This document shows positions 36,159 through 44,982 of a DNA stretch of 64,000 bases, in pieces (the first letter of the stretch is position 1; the number at the start of each line of letters is the position of its first letter). The notes under the pieces were generated by a model that searched no databases, was not told the DNA's origin, and worked only from the letters and a program-made list of their open reading frames with translations. The position numbers were made by a program, and so were the translations under genes. The DNA comes from Hyphococcus sp. (GTDB lineage Bacteria; Pseudomonadota; Alphaproteobacteria; Caulobacterales; Parvularculaceae), in assembly GCA_028281665.1 (NCBI GenBank), contig JANQJK010000012.1, positions 61,550 through 125,549 of the forward strand, given 5' to 3'.

Positions 36159-37310
36159 ATGACGGCAAAGATCGATAAGTACACAGCGCTTGTGATTCAG
36201 CCACATGTGAATGTGGCCGAAGACCGCGACGGCATCAAAAAGAATCTTGAACGCGTCTGCAACATGATTGATTTCGGCGCGGGTTATTTCTGGGAACTGC
36301 CGGCGCGGCTCGTTGTTTTGCCTGAGTACTTTATGCAGGGGGTGACGACCCCGGGCAAAGGCGAGCACGGAATTGAAGGTTTCATGAAGAAAGCCATCAC
36401 ACTTGATGGCCCGGAGATGCAGCGACTTGGTGAAAAGGCCAAGGAGTACAATCTTTATATAACCGGTGGCGGGGTCATTGAGCAGGTGCCTGAGTTTCCG
36501 GACCGCTGGTTCAACACTGCGTTCATCATCGGCCCGGACGGCAATGTGGCCTTGCGGTATCACAAATGGCACATCCCGGCATCGATCGGGCTCGGCACGA
36601 GCCCGCACGATATCTTCGACGAGTATCGTGAGGTTTTCGGCGGTGATATAGGATCGCTCTTTCCTGTCATTGATACAGAGATCGGTAAGCTTGGCACAAT
36701 GACTTGTCATGATGGGTGTACGCCCGAAGTCTCACGTGCGCTTGGATACAATGGTTGCGAAGTGATCTGCCATCCGGTGGCGTTGCAGGAAGTCGAGGGC
36801 GTCTCTGAACCGTGGGATTTTTGGATGTTCACGCGCCGCGCGCGCGCGCATGACAATATGGCCTACGTGCTAGGATCAAACTGGGGCACGGTGGACTACG
36901 ATTATTATCCCAAAGCGTTTTGTCCTGGCGGTTCATTCGCTATCGATTATACGGGCATGGTCATGCGTCATTCACCTCACGCCCAAGAACAGGTGCTTGC
37001 GGCAACCATCGACATTGAATCGCTTCGCGAACATCGCTCGCGCTGCAATCATAACACTTGGGTCGATGTACGCACCGAGGGCTTTAAACAGATATACGAA
37101 AATCCGATCTATCCAGCTAACCAGTTTCCGAGCGGTCGCCCTCCGAAAAACCTTGCGGACAAAATGGGCCCGGTGCGCGAGGTCTTCACAGGCCTTTATG
37201 GCCGCGGTCAGTTCACGCCGCCAGCAGGCAAGTCGGTGGAAGACATGGCGAGCATGCACGAAAACCGTGTGAAACACGCGCAGGAAATCGGCACGTTGCG
37301 CAAAGATTAG
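36159..37310 (+). CDS. Nitrilase-superfamily amidohydrolase (carbon-nitrogen hydrolase)
   Basis: This 383-residue cytoplasmic hydrolase has the Glu-Lys-Cys triad: Glu in VVLPEYFMQG (about residue 54), Lys in ALRYHKWHIP (about 137) and Cys in GTMTCHDGC (about 187). The C-terminal extension after residue 300 and overall length resemble formamidase/aliphatic amidase-like members rather than simple nitrilases. It should release ammonia or an amine from an amide. It lies between the phytoene-desaturase-like flavoprotein and a small unknown gene, 15 nt apart from the latter. Confidence 0.88.
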   Translation: MTAKIDKYTALVIQPHVNVAEDRDGIKKNLERVCNMIDFGAGYFWELPARLVVLPEYFMQGVTTPGKGEHGIEGFMKKAITLDGPEMQRLGEKAKEYNLYITGGGVIEQVPEFPDRWFNTAFIIGPDGNVALRYHKWHIPASIGLGTSPHDIFDEYREVFGGDIGSLFPVIDTEIGKLGTMTCHDGCTPEVSRALGYNGCEVICHPVALQEVEGVSEPWDFWMFTRRARAHDNMAYVLGSNWGTVDYDYYPKAFCPGGSFAIDYTGMVMRHSPHAQEQVLAATIDIESLREHRSRCNHNTWVDVRTEGFKQIYENPIYPANQFPSGRPPKNLADKMGPVREVFTGLYGRGQFTPPAGKSVEDMASMHENRVKHAQEIGTLRKD

Positions 37311-37325
37311 TAGAGGTATCGCATT

Positions 37326-37619
37326 ATGCGCGTCGAAAGTCCGCTTGCAGATATTGATTTTTCGATTGGCGCGCTGCGTCGCGAAGGCGATCGCCTCGTA
37401 TTTGAAAGTGATGATTCAAGTTCACTTGAGGCGACAGTTTTTATGAGCGCTGCTGACGCCGGTAAGTTGCTGGCGGCTTTTTTTAAAAGCCCAGCGGCGA
37501 TCGGCTTTGCGCTTTCCTTGCCGTTTTTGTGGTTGCGTGGGAACAAACGCACTGTCGGCGCTGAGGCAACAGGCAACAAAGGCGAACACCCTTTCGACCA
37601 GTTAAATAACCCTTGGTGA
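37326..37619 (+). CDS. Small hypothetical protein
   Basis: This 97-residue protein is not recognised. It is acidic at the N-terminus (MRVESPLADIDFSIGALRRE) and has one hydrophobic stretch near residues 50-68 (AAFFKSPAAIGFALSLPFL) that may be a membrane segment or buried helix, ending in a polar tail. An AGAGG lies 10 nt upstream, and the gene is evenly spaced between the nitrilase gene and the sulfatase remnant, so it is probably real and co-transcribed. Confidence 0.55.
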   Translation: MRVESPLADIDFSIGALRREGDRLVFESDDSSSLEATVFMSAADAGKLLAAFFKSPAAIGFALSLPFLWLRGNKRTVGAEATGNKGEHPFDQLNNPW

Positions 37620-37635
37620 AGGATCGACAAAGGGC

Positions 37636-38183
37636 ATGAGGCGTTGGGCAACCCTGTCAATCGTATTGCTAGCCGCCGTGCTGGCAGTTTCATCGCGACC
37701 GGTTTCAAAAGAACCGGCGTCGCCGCGCCCGAATATCATTCTGATCCTGACAGACAATCAAAATCCAGATGTGTGGGGCGCTTATGGCGCCACTGATATT
37801 AGAACACCCAACATTGATCGCTTAGCGCGCGGCGGCGCCATTTTCACTTCTGCGCATCCGATCAGCGGCGTTTGTTCTCCTTCGCGAGCGACTTTGTTGA
37901 CTGGCGCCGTCGAACTCTATGATTGAGCTAAAGATGTTGAAGAAACGGTGAATGTGGCTAGCGATCCATCATATGCCAAGGAATGCGAAAACCTGGATTT
38001 ACTCCTGAAAGATTTCTTTGCAGAATATGCGATCCCGCATACGATATCTGGAAGGGCGGTCACGCAAAGGGACGTATGCTTGATGGCGGGCGGGTCGATC
38101 TCTACAGGCGCCAGTTTCCAGAATGGCGTGGCGTGGAATTGAAAACGCGTGCGCCGTTCAATCATGACCCGGAGGAGGATTGA
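37636..38183 (+). pseudogene. Sulfatase pseudogene with internal deletion, nonsense codon and frameshift
   Basis: The first 90 codons are a good type I sulfatase N-terminus: an exported-protein leader, PNIILILTDNQNPDVWGAYGA, and the formylglycine motif in SGVCSPSRATLLTG. The sequence then jumps to a sulfatase C-terminus (VELYD, in-frame TGA at 37924-37926, AKDVEETVNVASDPSY, DLLLKDFFAEYA) and finally shifts frame by one base near 38030, continuing as DPAYDIWKGGHAKGRML to a TGA at 38181-38183. Most of the catalytic domain is missing, so the gene is dead. Sulfatases remove sulfate esters from glycans. Its loss beside KDPG aldolase and KDG kinase genes suggests this locus once handled a sulfated uronate polymer. 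The aldolase ATG follows its last stop directly. Confidence 0.85.
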
Positions 38184-38822
38184 ATGGGCGCCGCATTGAC
38201 GGCCATAACCAACGCGCGGGTCATTCCGCTGGTGCAATCCGAGGACCCGTATGTCGCCGTTGAGACAGCGCGAGCACTCGCCGAGGGCGGTCTGACGTCG
38301 ATCGAAGTTGTATTGCGCACTGAGGCGGCGCTGGCGTGTATGGAAGCCATCCTTTCGGCGCTGCCGGAACTTTCGATTGGCGCCGGCACAGTTTTGAATA
38401 AACAGCAAGCAGAGGATGTGGCGCGACGCGGCGCGAAATTCATAGTCTCGCCGGGCCTTGATGAAGGGGTCGTCGCCTGTGCTAAGAAACACGGACTCGA
38501 CGTGTTCCCTGGCGTGGCGACAGCAGGCGAAGCGCAACGCGCTGTAAATCTCGGCCTCAAGACAGTGAAGTTCTTTCCAGCAGCGCTCTCTGGCGGCCCT
38601 CAAATGATAAAGGCACTCGCGTCGGTATTTCGCGATTTAGAATTTATGCCGACTGGGGGTGTTTCTGCGTCGAACCTTGCAGATTATCTGGTGCTTCCGT
38701 CGGTTATTGCCTGTGGCGGTAGCTGGTTAACGCCGAAGAAAGAGATTGGCGCCGGGAATTTTGAGGCAATCAAGAGACTGGCGGAAGAAGCGCTCGCGAT
38801 CGTGCGCGCCGTCAGTCGCTAG
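38184..38822 (+). CDS. eda: 2-dehydro-3-deoxyphosphogluconate (KDPG) aldolase
   Basis: At 212 residues this is the normal length of Eda. Key residues are the Glu in [12 protein letters not shown] (about residue 37), the GAGTVLN phosphate/substrate loop, the Schiff-base Lys in TVKFFPA (about residue 133) and GGVSASN. It cleaves KDPG to pyruvate and glyceraldehyde-3-phosphate, and often also 4-hydroxy-2-oxoglutarate. The ATG directly follows the TGA of the sulfatase remnant, so translation may be coupled to the dead gene. KDG kinase is encoded 13 nt downstream. Confidence 0.93.
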   Translation: MGAALTAITNARVIPLVQSEDPYVAVETARALAEGGLTSIEVVLRTEAALACMEAILSALPELSIGAGTVLNKQQAEDVARRGAKFIVSPGLDEGVVACAKKHGLDVFPGVATAGEAQRAVNLGLKTVKFFPAALSGGPQMIKALASVFRDLEFMPTGGVSASNLADYLVLPSVIACGGSWLTPKKEIGAGNFEAIKRLAEEALAIVRAVSR

Positions 38823-38835
38823 GAGGAGTGCGATT

Positions 38836-39864
38836 ATGGCTGAGTTCTGGTCTTTCGGTGAGATCATGCTGCGGCTGAAAACGCCTGGTCATGAGCGTTT
38901 TTTTCAGTCGCCGGTCTTTGAAGCCACATTTGGCGGCGGTGAAGCGAATGTTGCGGTCGCTCTTGCCAATTATGGTTTGTCGTCGGGATTTGTGACCGCT
39001 CTGCCGGAAAATGACATAGGCGAGGCTGCGATGGGAGAGCTGCGCCGGTTTGGCGTTGAGACATCAAAGATCCGCCGTTCTGGTGATCGGGTTGGCGTCT
39101 ATTTTCTTGAAACAGGCGCCAATCAACGACCATCAAAAGTCATCTATGATCGCGCTCATTCTTCCGTTAGCGAGTGCGGCTCTGGCGATTTCGACTGGGC
39201 CTCAATCTTCGAAGAAGCCAAGTGGTTTCATATCACCGGCATCACGCCAGCGCTTAGCCAATCGGCAGCTGACCTCAGTCTTGAGAGTGTGAAAGCCGCA
39301 CGCGCAGCAGGGCTCACAGTTTCCTGTGACTTCAATTTTCGCGGCAAACTCTGGAAGTATGGGAAGACTGCGCCGGAAGTCATGCAAGAGCTCGTTAAGC
39401 ATGTAGACGTGGGTATTGCCAATGAAGAGGATTGCCAGAAATCGTTAGGCGTTAGCGTCGATGTAGATGTTGAAAGCGGCAAGCTCGATACGGCGAAATA
39501 TGAAGCCCTGTCGGATAAGATGCTGACGGTTTTTCCCAATATGTCATCAATCGCAATTACGCTACGCGAAAGCGCGAGCGCCGATCGCAATGGTTGGTCC
39601 GCGTGTTTTCGTGATGCGGATGGATTTAAACTCAGCCGCCGTTACGAGATTACAGATATTATCGACCGCGTTGGCGGCGGCGATAGCTTCGCTTCCGCGC
39701 TTATTTACGGACTAAATACGTATGAAGATCGTCAGCAGTCATTGGAATTCGCCGCTGCAGCAAGCTGTTTGAAACACTCCATACCCGGAGACTTTAATCG
39801 CGTCGACCCAAGTGAGGTCGAGAATCTCATGGGCGGCGATGGATCTGGGCGCGTGCAACGCTAA
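38836..39864 (+). CDS. kdgK: 2-dehydro-3-deoxygluconokinase (PfkB family)
   Basis: This 342-residue ribokinase-family sugar kinase has [15 protein letters not shown] near residue 34 and the catalytic Asp in [15 protein letters not shown] near residue 290. KDG kinase phosphorylates 2-keto-3-deoxygluconate to KDPG, feeding the aldolase encoded just upstream. With manD this completes mannonate to pyruvate and glyceraldehyde-3-phosphate. ATG 38836 has a perfect AGGAGG about 9 nt upstream; the in-frame start at 38746 lies inside the aldolase gene and is a shadow. Confidence 0.9.
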   Translation: MAEFWSFGEIMLRLKTPGHERFFQSPVFEATFGGGEANVAVALANYGLSSGFVTALPENDIGEAAMGELRRFGVETSKIRRSGDRVGVYFLETGANQRPSKVIYDRAHSSVSECGSGDFDWASIFEEAKWFHITGITPALSQSAADLSLESVKAARAAGLTVSCDFNFRGKLWKYGKTAPEVMQELVKHVDVGIANEEDCQKSLGVSVDVDVESGKLDTAKYEALSDKMLTVFPNMSSIAITLRESASADRNGWSACFRDADGFKLSRRYEITDIIDRVGGGDSFASALIYGLNTYEDRQQSLEFAAAASCLKHSIPGDFNRVDPSEVENLMGGDGSGRVQR

Positions 39865-39961
39865 CAATAAACGCCGACGGGGTACAAAAGCGGTTGCTAA
39901 AAAAATATTTTAAGTCAAATATGTAATGCTTTAATACGCAATATGCTAAATCAGGAGACGA

Positions 39962-41113
39962 ATGGGGTTCGAACAACCATTCATATCGGCGGACGATATA
40001 TTCAGCCTTTGGGCCGTGCTGCTCGTTCTGGCGGCAATTGGCTTTGCGGTTGAACGCACGACTATCGGTGCAAAGATTTCCGGCGCAGTCACGGTTATCG
40101 TGCTTGCGGCCTTGCTGTCGAATTTTAGGATCATTCCGGCGTCTTCGCCGGTCTATGGAGCTGTCTGGACCTATGCTGTCCCGGTAGCCATTGCGCTCCT
40201 GCTTTTTAACGCTGATCTTCAGAAAATATTTCGGGAGTCCGGTCCGACTTTGCTTGCTTTCGGTTTTGGCGCCGTCGGTACGATGATCGGCGTTGCGCTT
40301 GGCGTTGTCATTTTTGATTTTGGAGACGCTGAAGCCGGCCTGGCAGGCGTCTTCAGCGCCACCTATATTGGCGGTTCGGTAAACTTTGCGGCGGTGGCGG
40401 AAGCGACTGGCTTTAAGGATAGTACGCTTCTGTCCGCAAGCGTCGCTGCGGATAATGTGGCGGGTGTCATCTTCCTGACGATACTTGTCGCAATGCCGTC
40501 GGTTTCGTTCCTGTTGCGGTTGTTTCCTGCGCGTGGAGCGGAAAAGGCCCTTCAAAATGCAGGGCCGGAAGATGCGAATGACCAGGCAGGCGTTGCGTTG
40601 GAGCTGGATGCCGTCGCCGGGGCGCTTGGCCTTGGCTTCGCCATTGTTGCTGCAAGCGGTGCGCTGGCCTCGGCGCTTGGCGTTCCGGAATTACGGATTC
40701 TGCTCATAACCGCAGGCACGGTTGCGCTCGCTTCGCTCGCCCCAAAATTGATGGGACGCCTCACCGCAGCATTCCCCTTGGGGATTTTCTTCATGTATTT
40801 GTTTTTTGCAATGATTGGGGCTGGGGTCGACATCGTTGCTATGCTGGCGAGCGGCGTGACGCTTTTCTTTTTCGCCCTTTTGATTATTGCGATCCACTTA
40901 CTGACGCTTCTGGCGCTGGGGCGCGTATTCCGCCTCAGCTTGCCTGAACTGGTGATCGGCTCGAACGCCTGTATTTTGGGCGCGCCCACTGCTGCCGCCA
41001 TGGCCGGCGCTCTTGGTTGGCGCACGCTGGTGACCCCTGCCGTGCTCTGCGGCACGCTCGGCTATGCACTCGCTAACGTAGTTGGGTTGGCGTTTTTTCG
41101 TTTTCTAAGCTGA
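39962..41113 (+). CDS. DUF819 family integral membrane protein, copy 2
   Basis: This 383-residue polytopic membrane protein is paralogous to the copy at 25762-26919 from end to end. Glycine-rich helices such as FSATYIGGSVNFAAVAEATGF and LVTPAVLCGTLGYALANVVG align with the equivalent regions of copy 1. It closes the eda-kdgK segment, so a sugar-acid-related transport role is possible; no DUF819 function is established. AGGAG lies about 5 nt before ATG 39962. The AT-rich 97-bp gap after kdgK may hold its own promoter. The 3' end overlaps the convergent racemase gene by 9 nt. Confidence 0.85.
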   Translation: MGFEQPFISADDIFSLWAVLLVLAAIGFAVERTTIGAKISGAVTVIVLAALLSNFRIIPASSPVYGAVWTYAVPVAIALLLFNADLQKIFRESGPTLLAFGFGAVGTMIGVALGVVIFDFGDAEAGLAGVFSATYIGGSVNFAAVAEATGFKDSTLLSASVAADNVAGVIFLTILVAMPSVSFLLRLFPARGAEKALQNAGPEDANDQAGVALELDAVAGALGLGFAIVAASGALASALGVPELRILLITAGTVALASLAPKLMGRLTAAFPLGIFFMYLFFAMIGAGVDIVAMLASGVTLFFFALLIIAIHLLTLLALGRVFRLSLPELVIGSNACILGAPTAAAMAGALGWRTLVTPAVLCGTLGYALANVVGLAFFRFLS

Positions 41114-41860
41114 CGCCTGTAAGCATACATCGCCGTGTAACGTTGTTTTCGGGAGCTTTTGTGATAACCATTCGGCGCTGTATTTCGCAAGCGCATCTGT
41201 CGTGTCGATAAGGCAGGGATCGATTTTTAAACGTTCTTTGAGCGCAATTGGAATTTCCGTACACGCAAGTAAAACCGCGTCCGCACCGTCTTCCAACAAC
41301 TGATCGGCCGCCATATTCAGGGCTTTTGCGCCTGCGCCGATGTCGCCGGCTTTAACGCTCCGGATGCCGGGAAGGATTCTGTCTTCAAGCAAGGACCGCG
41401 ACGGGCTTATCTGATCGAGTCCTGCGTTTTGAATACGAACGTTATAAAACCCCGAAGCAATCGTTATCGGCGTCGCCATAACGGCGACGTTGGTTGCGCC
41501 CGGCCGCCGACGGCGCGCCTCTGCGATACTCCCATCGGCGATATGCAGTAAGGGTAGGGCTGTGCAGTTTTGCAGCTGGTCCGCCCAGTGATGCGCCGAA
41601 TTACAGGGCATGGCGACGGCATTGGCGCCTGCGGCCTCCAATCGTCTCAAGCTTCGTTTGAGCGCATTGAGAACATCGTTTTCACGATTTTCGAAAAAGG
41701 CGTGCGTGCGATCCGGCACGGATGGGTCGTTAACCACAACGAAGGGAAAATGATCCTGATCGCAATTCGCGGGGGTTAATTGGACGAGCTTGGCGATAAA
41801 GTCAGCCGTTGCGGCCGGGCCCATCCCGCCCAGAACGCCCAGTGTTTTATTGTCGTGCAT
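41105..41860 (-). CDS. Aspartate/glutamate racemase family protein
   Basis: This cofactor-independent racemase-fold protein of about 251 residues begins LGVLGGMGPAATADF. Both catalytic Cys regions are visible: VAMPCNSAHHW (about residue 84) and VLLACTEIP (about residue 195). The family interconverts L- and D-aspartate or glutamate. I place the start at ATG 41860, where conserved residues begin; ATG 41872 is a close alternative, and the open frame reaches 42004 without homologous content. It is divergent from a TetR gene with a 132-bp spacer and close to a dipeptide epimerase gene about 6 kb away. Confidence 0.87.
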   Translation of the reverse strand: MHDNKTLGVLGGMGPAATADFIAKLVQLTPANCDQDHFPFVVVNDPSVPDRTHAFFENRENDVLNALKRSLRRLEAAGANAVAMPCNSAHHWADQLQNCTALPLLHIADGSIAEARRRRPGATNVAVMATPITIASGFYNVRIQNAGLDQISPSRSLLEDRILPGIRSVKAGDIGAGAKALNMAADQLLEDGADAVLLACTEIPIALKERLKIDPCLIDTTDALAKYSAEWLSQKLPKTTLHGDVCLQASA

Positions 41861-41900
41861 GAGAAATCTCATCAAAATCGATCTTAAAGTTGATGTTATA

Positions 41901-41918
41901 TTCAATTTCATGTTTGAA
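41901..41918. promoter_or_regulatory. Candidate TetR operator between racemase and TetR genes
   Basis: TTCAA-N8-TTGAA is an 18-bp inverted repeat in the divergent spacer, a size compatible with a TetR-family site. Only the dyad and position support it. Confidence 0.3.
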
Positions 41919-41992
41919 GCAATATCCGCTATTTGTTTCATCTGCGCAGCGCTTAAGACTGCGCCATCAACTCGACAGGGAGGGAGATTGGA

Positions 41993-42745
41993 TTGAGGCC
42001 GCAAACATCAAAAATCGACAGAGCGGCGATTATTGAAAAGCCTCAGCGAAAAAACGCGCGGCGCACTAAGCCGTCGCCGCCGGCAACGTCGCGCGGTATT
42101 AAGCGCTATGAAGAGATAAAGGCTGCCGCTGCGCGGGTTCTGGAAAGGGGTGGCTACAGCAATCTAACGTTGGCCGATGTTGCGGTCGAAGCTGGCGTTA
42201 ACGTGAGCCTTCTTTATCATTACTTTGCCGATAAGTCGGATCTGACCTTCGCCGTTTTGTCGGGTGCGATTGATACGACGAGGCTTTTCGCTCGTGAAAG
42301 CACATCTAAAGAACCTTTCGAGCGGATTTACCAGGCAAACTGTCAGATTACTAAGCTCTATGAAAAAAATCCCGGCCTTATGCGCTGCGTCTTGAACTTT
42401 GGAGAAGCGCAAGGGGAGTTTTTCGAGCTTTTCAGGCGTGAAACAACAAAACACAACAAGCGTGTTGCGAATGACATTGCGCGCCAGATGACGGATTCCC
42501 CCTTATCTGAAACAGAACGCATGCTGCTTGCGCATATACTGGGGGGTATGGTCGACAACTTCCTGTTTGACCGCTACGTGGAGCAAATCCCGGAGCTGGT
42601 GGCTGTGGCGCCAAAGCCTCAGGATGTCGCCGAAATTGTCTCGATCCTTTGGTATCGCGCGCTCTATCTGAAAGCGCCGAAATCAAAAAATATCAAAAAA
42701 TTCAAGAGAATAGCAGTTGCGATCGGCGCAGGCGCAGGTTTTTAA
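41993..42745 (+). CDS. TetR-family transcriptional regulator
   Basis: The 250-residue protein has an N-terminal basic extension, then a TetR HTH: AAARVLERGGYSNLTLADVAVEAGVNVSLLYHYFADKSDL at about residues 43-82, and a helical ligand domain. The start is a TTG: AGGGAGGGAG (41977-41986) sits 6 nt before TTG 41993, and the next ATG is far inside the HTH. It is divergent from the racemase gene and precedes the serine hydrolase/TonB receptor/epimerase genes, which are its likely targets. Ligand unknown. Confidence 0.88.
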   Translation: MRPQTSKIDRAAIIEKPQRKNARRTKPSPPATSRGIKRYEEIKAAAARVLERGGYSNLTLADVAVEAGVNVSLLYHYFADKSDLTFAVLSGAIDTTRLFARESTSKEPFERIYQANCQITKLYEKNPGLMRCVLNFGEAQGEFFELFRRETTKHNKRVANDIARQMTDSPLSETERMLLAHILGGMVDNFLFDRYVEQIPELVAVAPKPQDVAEIVSILWYRALYLKAPKSKNIKKFKRIAVAIGAGAGF

Positions 42746-42855
42746 CCCGTGGCGAACCGCGCGCATGCATTCTCATTCGCGTCACAAAACTTGAAATTAA
42801 ATTTAACTTCTATACTGCTTATCTCAGAAATAGGTTTTCGCGGATCGGTTCTGTA

Positions 42856-44268
42856 GTGATCTCAAGGCTTGTAATCGCCGGTTTCGCCGCTGTCTGGGCG
42901 GCGGGTTGCGGCTCCCCTGAGGAGGCCCGCGATCCTGCGCTTATCGCTTCGATTGACCGGGTGCTGACTGACGCAGTTGAGAACTCCCACTATCCGGGTC
43001 TGTCAATCTCCATCATCAAGAATGGAGAGACGCTGTATGAAGCTGGGCACGGCCGCGCCGTTCTTGAGCACAATATCCTCGCAGATTCCGAAACGATATA
43101 TGCTGTGGGATCAGTGACAAAGCCATTCACTTGCCTCGCGATTGCGCAACTGACATCGCAAGGCGCTGTTTCGCCTGATGCGACAGTCGGCGAGTATTTA
43201 CCGGGCTACCAAGGGCCCGGACGCAGCGTGACGGTATCGCAATTACTGACCCATACATCCGGTCTTTTTGATTATGTGCGGACAGAGGTGTTCGCGACTA
43301 TGCCGGTCGCCGATTATTCATCCGATGATGTATTGGCGAGTTTTCAAGAGCTTCCGCTGACATTCGAACCGGGCTCGCAGTTCGGTTATTCAAATTCGGG
43401 AACATATCTTCTCGGGCTGATTATTGAAGCGGTATCAGGCAAGACGTATGCAGACTACATTCAAACCGAAATCATCGAACCGATGGAATTGACGCGAACA
43501 AGCATCTACGACCGCGCCCGAGTCATTGATGGCCGAGCCTTCGGCTATTCGTACCGAAACGATCGATTTCAGCGCGCGCCTGACCTTAGCTCGGTTCTTC
43601 CGTTTTCTGCTGGGGCCTTAATGTCCTCGGCTCCTGACATGGCCCGGTTTTTAAAGCTATTGCTGCGTGACGAAGTTCTTGCGCCCATAAGTCGTGAACA
43701 AATCATTCGTCTCGTTCCGTTGAATGACGGCGCGCCGGCGTTTTACGCTGAGGGCTGTCTTCTTGTGACTGAATTTGAGGGGCGCGAGAAAATATCCCAT
43801 GCGGGATCGATTTCCGGCGGTTCGGCGCAAATGGCGTATTATCCTCAAGACGACCTCATTATCGCAATCGGCGCTAACGCGAGTGGTCTCCATCCTCACC
43901 CCTGGAGTCTCGAACGACGCATTGCCCGAATTGTGTTAGGGCTCGAGCCGCCCGCTGTCGCCGACAAACCGTTGACTGCTGAAAAGGCGCGTCAATATGA
44001 AGGCGATTTTGATTTGACGCCGTATAGTTTCGGCCCAGGACGCTACGGATTTGAATACCGCGACGACGGTCTTCACCTCATTTACGGTGGACGCAACAGC
44101 GCCCGTTCGGCAGTGCGGCTGATTCATCTGGGCGGCGATCGTTTTGCTGTCCCTTACGACTCGGAGATTTCTTTTCGGTTTTATGGGGGCGAGGGACCGT
44201 TCTCATCTGTAGACATTGTTTATTTCGATGCGCCTTTAACGGGGCGTCGATCAGAAGCTTCATATTGA
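42856..44268 (+). CDS. Secreted lipoprotein serine hydrolase of the beta-lactamase/D-aminopeptidase family
   Basis: This is a class C beta-lactamase-like (penicillin-binding-fold) hydrolase. From GTG 42856 it has a lipoprotein signal (ISRLVIAGFAAVWAAGC, lipobox AAGC). The SxxK motif is in AVGSVTKPFT, the YxN motif in FGYSNSGTY and an HAG motif in KISHAGSISGG. The C-terminal about 120 residues form a separate domain typical of this family. Members include D-aminopeptidases, esterases and D-stereospecific peptidases rather than true beta-lactamases. The open frame extends upstream into the TetR gene to 42649, but that part is a shadow; the exact start is uncertain. Confidence 0.85.
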   Translation: MISRLVIAGFAAVWAAGCGSPEEARDPALIASIDRVLTDAVENSHYPGLSISIIKNGETLYEAGHGRAVLEHNILADSETIYAVGSVTKPFTCLAIAQLTSQGAVSPDATVGEYLPGYQGPGRSVTVSQLLTHTSGLFDYVRTEVFATMPVADYSSDDVLASFQELPLTFEPGSQFGYSNSGTYLLGLIIEAVSGKTYADYIQTEIIEPMELTRTSIYDRARVIDGRAFGYSYRNDRFQRAPDLSSVLPFSAGALMSSAPDMARFLKLLLRDEVLAPISREQIIRLVPLNDGAPAFYAEGCLLVTEFEGREKISHAGSISGGSAQMAYYPQDDLIIAIGANASGLHPHPWSLERRIARIVLGLEPPAVADKPLTAEKARQYEGDFDLTPYSFGPGRYGFEYRDDGLHLIYGGRNSARSAVRLIHLGGDRFAVPYDSEISFRFYGGEGPFSSVDIVYFDAPLTGRRSEASY

Positions 44269-44285
44269 AGGGTAAGGGCAGGACG

Positions 44286-44310
44286 ACGCGCTTAAAGAAT
44301 GGCGCGTTTT
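44286..44310 (+). terminator. Weak hairpin after the serine hydrolase gene
   Basis: ACGCGC/GCGCGT arms (44286-44291 and 44302-44307) with a 10-nt loop are followed by TTT. This may be a partial terminator or attenuator before the MaoC-like gene. Confidence 0.35.
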
Positions 44311-44339
44311 AGAAGTGACCATGCAAAGGATCTGAAACT

Positions 44340-44867
44340 ATGGCGCCAGCATCTGCGACATTGCAGGATAATTTAAATGAGCTCGATTTCGACGCCATGC
44401 ACGACAATATTGGCGAAGAAATCGGGACGTCCAAATGGATTCGAGTGGATCAGGAAATGATCTCTGATTTCGGTCGCGCTACGCTTGATCCTGATCCCAT
44501 GCATGTGGACCCCGAATGGGCGCAAAACAACAGCCCCTTCGGGGGTACAATCCTATTCGGATTTCAGACGATGTCATTCCTGACATGTCTTCTCCATGAT
44601 GTCCTGTCACAAGGGGCTGGAGAGTATTACGAACGCGGCGTCGGCCTGAACTATGGTTTCGACCGTATGCGTCTGATGACGCCAATTCCGGTTGGCGCAG
44701 AGATTCGCGGGGTTTTCAAACTTCGCGATGTCAAACGGCGGGACGCCACTTCCGCCGTTCAAACATATGAGGTCACGGTCGAAATCCGGGGGGAAGACCG
44801 GCCCGCCCTCGTCGGCAATTGGCTCGTGCTCTGGGCCAGCAAGTCCGAAAACACTCTAGCAAAGTAG
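44340..44867 (+). CDS. MaoC-like hot-dog fold protein (acyl dehydratase-like)
   Basis: This 175-residue single hot-dog domain has the R-hydratase-type motif LDPDPMHVDPEWA (Asp and His near residues 51-57) and PFGGTILFGFQTMSFL. Members hydrate enoyl-CoA or act on related thioesters. Its presence between a peptidase-like lipoprotein gene and a TonB receptor gene is unexpected for a peptide pathway, so it may belong to a parallel acyl-CoA route. AAGGA lies about 9 nt before the ATG. Confidence 0.82.
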   Translation: MAPASATLQDNLNELDFDAMHDNIGEEIGTSKWIRVDQEMISDFGRATLDPDPMHVDPEWAQNNSPFGGTILFGFQTMSFLTCLLHDVLSQGAGEYYERGVGLNYGFDRMRLMTPIPVGAEIRGVFKLRDVKRRDATSAVQTYEVTVEIRGEDRPALVGNWLVLWASKSENTLAK

Positions 44868-44982
44868 TCGAACACTTAAGCGCAACTGGGAGGGGAATAT
44901 GCTTAAAAAGTTGAACTTAAAGACAACATCTAAAGATTCTCACGAAATTCGAAACGCAGTTCAAACGTATAGGGAGGCTTTT

